A DNA stretch of 6,055 nt from Candidatus Methanomethylophilaceae archaeon. GTDB taxonomy: Archaea; Thermoplasmatota; Thermoplasmata; Methanomassiliicoccales; Methanomethylophilaceae. The stretch is from NCBI GenBank assembly GCA_023230065.1, contig JALNYB010000079.1:1-6055 (forward strand), read 5' to 3'. The notes under the pieces were generated by a model. The model was not told the DNA's origin and ran no database searches. It worked only from the letters and a program-made list of their open reading frames with translations. Position numbers and translations under genes: made by a program. Below are positions 5,005 through 6,055 of the stretch, piece by piece; within the stretch, counting starts at the first letter, position 1; the number at the start of each line of letters is the position of its first letter.

Positions 5005-5795
5005 TGTTCATAACCGTGAACGGTTCTGAACAGAAGACCGATGTTAAAACGGTCGTGCAACTTCATGATCTCTCGTTCTCCGATTACGATGTGACAATCC
5101 TGAACGGATATCAGATATCCGAAGACTCTGAATTGAAAGATGGGGACCGGATATATTTCGGAAAGAAGAATATCTTCCCCGACAGCAAGGAATTGGATAT
5201 GTTGATGTCCGCAAGACACACTCCGTTCATTCAAGATAGGATGCGGAACGCCACCGTAGGCATAGCAGGCCTAGGAGGATTGGGGTCCAATGTCGCCGCC
5301 ATGTTGAGTAGAATGGGAGTCGGCCACTTGATCATCGCAGACTTCGACACCGTAGAACCTACAAATCTGAACAGACAAAACTATTATATCAACAGTATAG
5401 GGAAAAGGAAGACCGATGCCACTGAAGATATCCTCCATAACATCAATCCTTTCATCACTATCACCAAACATTTCATCAGGATAACGGCAGATAACGCAGC
5501 CGATATCTTCAGAGAATGCAGCATTGTCTGCGAAGCATTCGATTCTCCTTCTGAGAAGGCAATGCTTGTTAATGCGATATTGGAAAAATGCCCTGACACA
5601 GTTGTTGTAGCGGGTTCTGGAATGGCTGGAACAGATGACTCGAACCTTATCAGGACCGAAAAGAAATTCAAAAATCTCTACATCTGCGGAGACAACACCA
5701 ACGGTGCAAAGCCAGGCATGGGTCTTATGGCGCCCAGAGTGAACATATGCGCAGGACATATGGCAAATGCCGTTGTAAGGATATTGATAGATTAA
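5001..5795 (+). CDS. thiF: ThiS adenylyltransferase ThiF with N-terminal ubiquitin-like domain
   Basis: This E1-like enzyme adenylates the C-terminus of ThiS, the first step of sulfur loading. Of 264 residues, about 1-58 form a ThiS-like ubiquitin-fold domain (FITVNG, then [21 protein letters not shown]) with no terminal Gly-Gly. A linker leads to the nucleotide-binding domain from about residue 80. There [13 protein letters not shown] (87-99) is the ATP loop, [17 protein letters not shown] (111-127) holds Asp114 and Arg125, and EAFD (178-181) ends in Asp181, the likely magnesium ligand. The two CxxC zinc pairs of E. coli ThiF are absent. The layout matches the second ThiF family, known mainly from clostridia and other anaerobes, where the ubiquitin-like N-terminus is a recognised domain. 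Cys173, Cys177, Cys229 and Cys250 are the cysteines near the end; none clearly matches the E. coli persulfide cysteine. The first two codons are both ATG (5001 and 5004). thiG follows after 19 nt. Confidence 0.93.
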   Translation: MMFITVNGSEQKTDVKTVVQLHDLSFSDYDVTILNGYQISEDSELKDGDRIYFGKKNIFPDSKELDMLMSARHTPFIQDRMRNATVGIAGLGGLGSNVAAMLSRMGVGHLIIADFDTVEPTNLNRQNYYINSIGKRKTDATEDILHNINPFITITKHFIRITADNAADIFRECSIVCEAFDSPSEKAMLVNAILEKCPDTVVVAGSGMAGTDDSNLIRTEKKFKNLYICGDNTNGAKPGMGLMAPRVNICAGHMANAVVRILID

Positions 5796-5805
5796 TAATT
5801 TTGAT

Positions 5806-5811
5806 GTGATC
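5806..5811 (+). promoter_or_regulatory. GTGATC ribosome binding site of thiG
   Basis: GTGATC sits three bases before the ATG at 5815, the same spacing and sequence type as before thiS. It supports ATG 5815 as the thiG start. Confidence 0.6.
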
Positions 5812-5814
5812 AAC

Positions 5815-6055
5815 ATGAACGATAAATTAGTGATCGGAAAGCACGAATTCGATTCAAGATTCATTCTCGGATCCGGTAAGTTCTCTTTGGAGATGACCAA
5901 CGCCGTGATAAGGAACGGCGGTGTCGAGATAGCCACATTGGCGGTCAGACGCGCCAATAAAGGCGGAGAGGAGAATATCCTCGATTACATACCGAAGGGG
6001 ATCACACTCTTGCCGAACACGTCTGGTGCCAGGAATGCAGATGAAGCATTGAGGA
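5815..6055 (+). CDS. thiG: Thiazole synthase ThiG, N-terminal part (cut by window edge)
   Basis: ThiG forms the thiazole phosphate ring from deoxyxylulose 5-phosphate, dehydroglycine and ThiS thiocarboxylate. The window holds the first 80 codons of a protein usually near 250-260 residues. The start [19 protein letters not shown] is the typical beginning of the ThiG barrel. AVRRAN (43-48), [11 protein letters not shown] (50-60) and [14 protein letters not shown] (65-78) are clear family motifs. The Lys that forms the Schiff base lies beyond the edge (Lys96 in B. subtilis), so activity cannot be judged. The [11 protein letters not shown] form is one I associate with clostridial-type ThiG. Archaea commonly make thiazole with a Thi4-type enzyme instead, so ThiG here would suggest bacterial acquisition. 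A dehydroglycine-forming partner (ThiH or ThiO) would be expected nearby, possibly next downstream. Confidence 0.95.
   Translation, partial: MNDKLVIGKHEFDSRFILGSGKFSLEMTNAVIRNGGVEIATLAVRRANKGGEENILDYIPKGITLLPNTSGARNADEALR

Noticed and set aside
5001..5180. N-terminal part of ThiF as a separate second thiS gene
   Set aside because: The frame continues without a stop into the adenylyltransferase domain and lacks a Gly-Gly terminus, so it is a fused domain rather than a carrier gene.
5271..5957. Long open frame on the minus strand across thiF and the start of thiG
   Set aside because: It is antisense to two genes with clear family motifs, has no recognisable product and lacks a start signal.

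Overview
The window holds one aminoacyl-tRNA synthetase gene, one aldo/keto reductase gene on the opposite strand, and the first five genes of a thiamine (vitamin B1) operon, the last of which runs off the right edge. I see no transposase, CRISPR array, tRNA or rRNA. I also see no evidence of a previously undescribed system; the interest lies in gene origin, domain make-up and expression signals.

Organism: the expression signals look archaeal. There is a textbook box A (TTTATAAAT) about 25 nt before the probable start of the thrS transcript. There is another TATA-like box directly before the GTG start of thiE, leaving almost no leader. Several genes have GTGAT-type ribosome binding sites, and arginine is mostly AGA/AGG. 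The proteins, however, are of bacterial type: a bacterial-class ThrRS, a Firmicutes-like aldo/keto reductase, and a clostridial-like ThiS/ThiF/ThiG set. This mix would fit a gut or anaerobic archaeon with many bacterial genes, for example a Thermoplasmatota/Methanomassiliicoccales-like lineage. That placement is inference, and an anaerobic bacterium cannot be excluded from this window alone.

Layout: 1-166, leader region with the thrS promoter; 167-1936 (+), thrS, threonyl-tRNA synthetase; 1946-1968, hairpin plus T-run terminator; 2130-2990 (-), aldo/keto reductase, convergent with thrS; 2991-3325, divergent intergenic region with promoters for both flanking genes and two perfect inverted repeats; 3326-6055+ (+), thiE-thiM-thiS-thiF-thiG', tightly packed with gaps of 31, 16, -4 and 19 nt.

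How the genes work together: ThiF activates the C-terminal glycine of the sulfur carrier ThiS. ThiS then delivers sulfur to ThiG, which builds the thiazole phosphate ring. ThiM phosphorylates salvaged hydroxyethylthiazole to the same intermediate. ThiE joins thiazole phosphate to hydroxymethylpyrimidine pyrophosphate to give thiamine phosphate. The operon thus covers thiazole synthesis, thiazole salvage and ring coupling. The pyrimidine branch (ThiC, ThiD) and the partner that makes dehydroglycine (ThiH or ThiO) are not in the window. No TPP riboswitch is visible before thiE.
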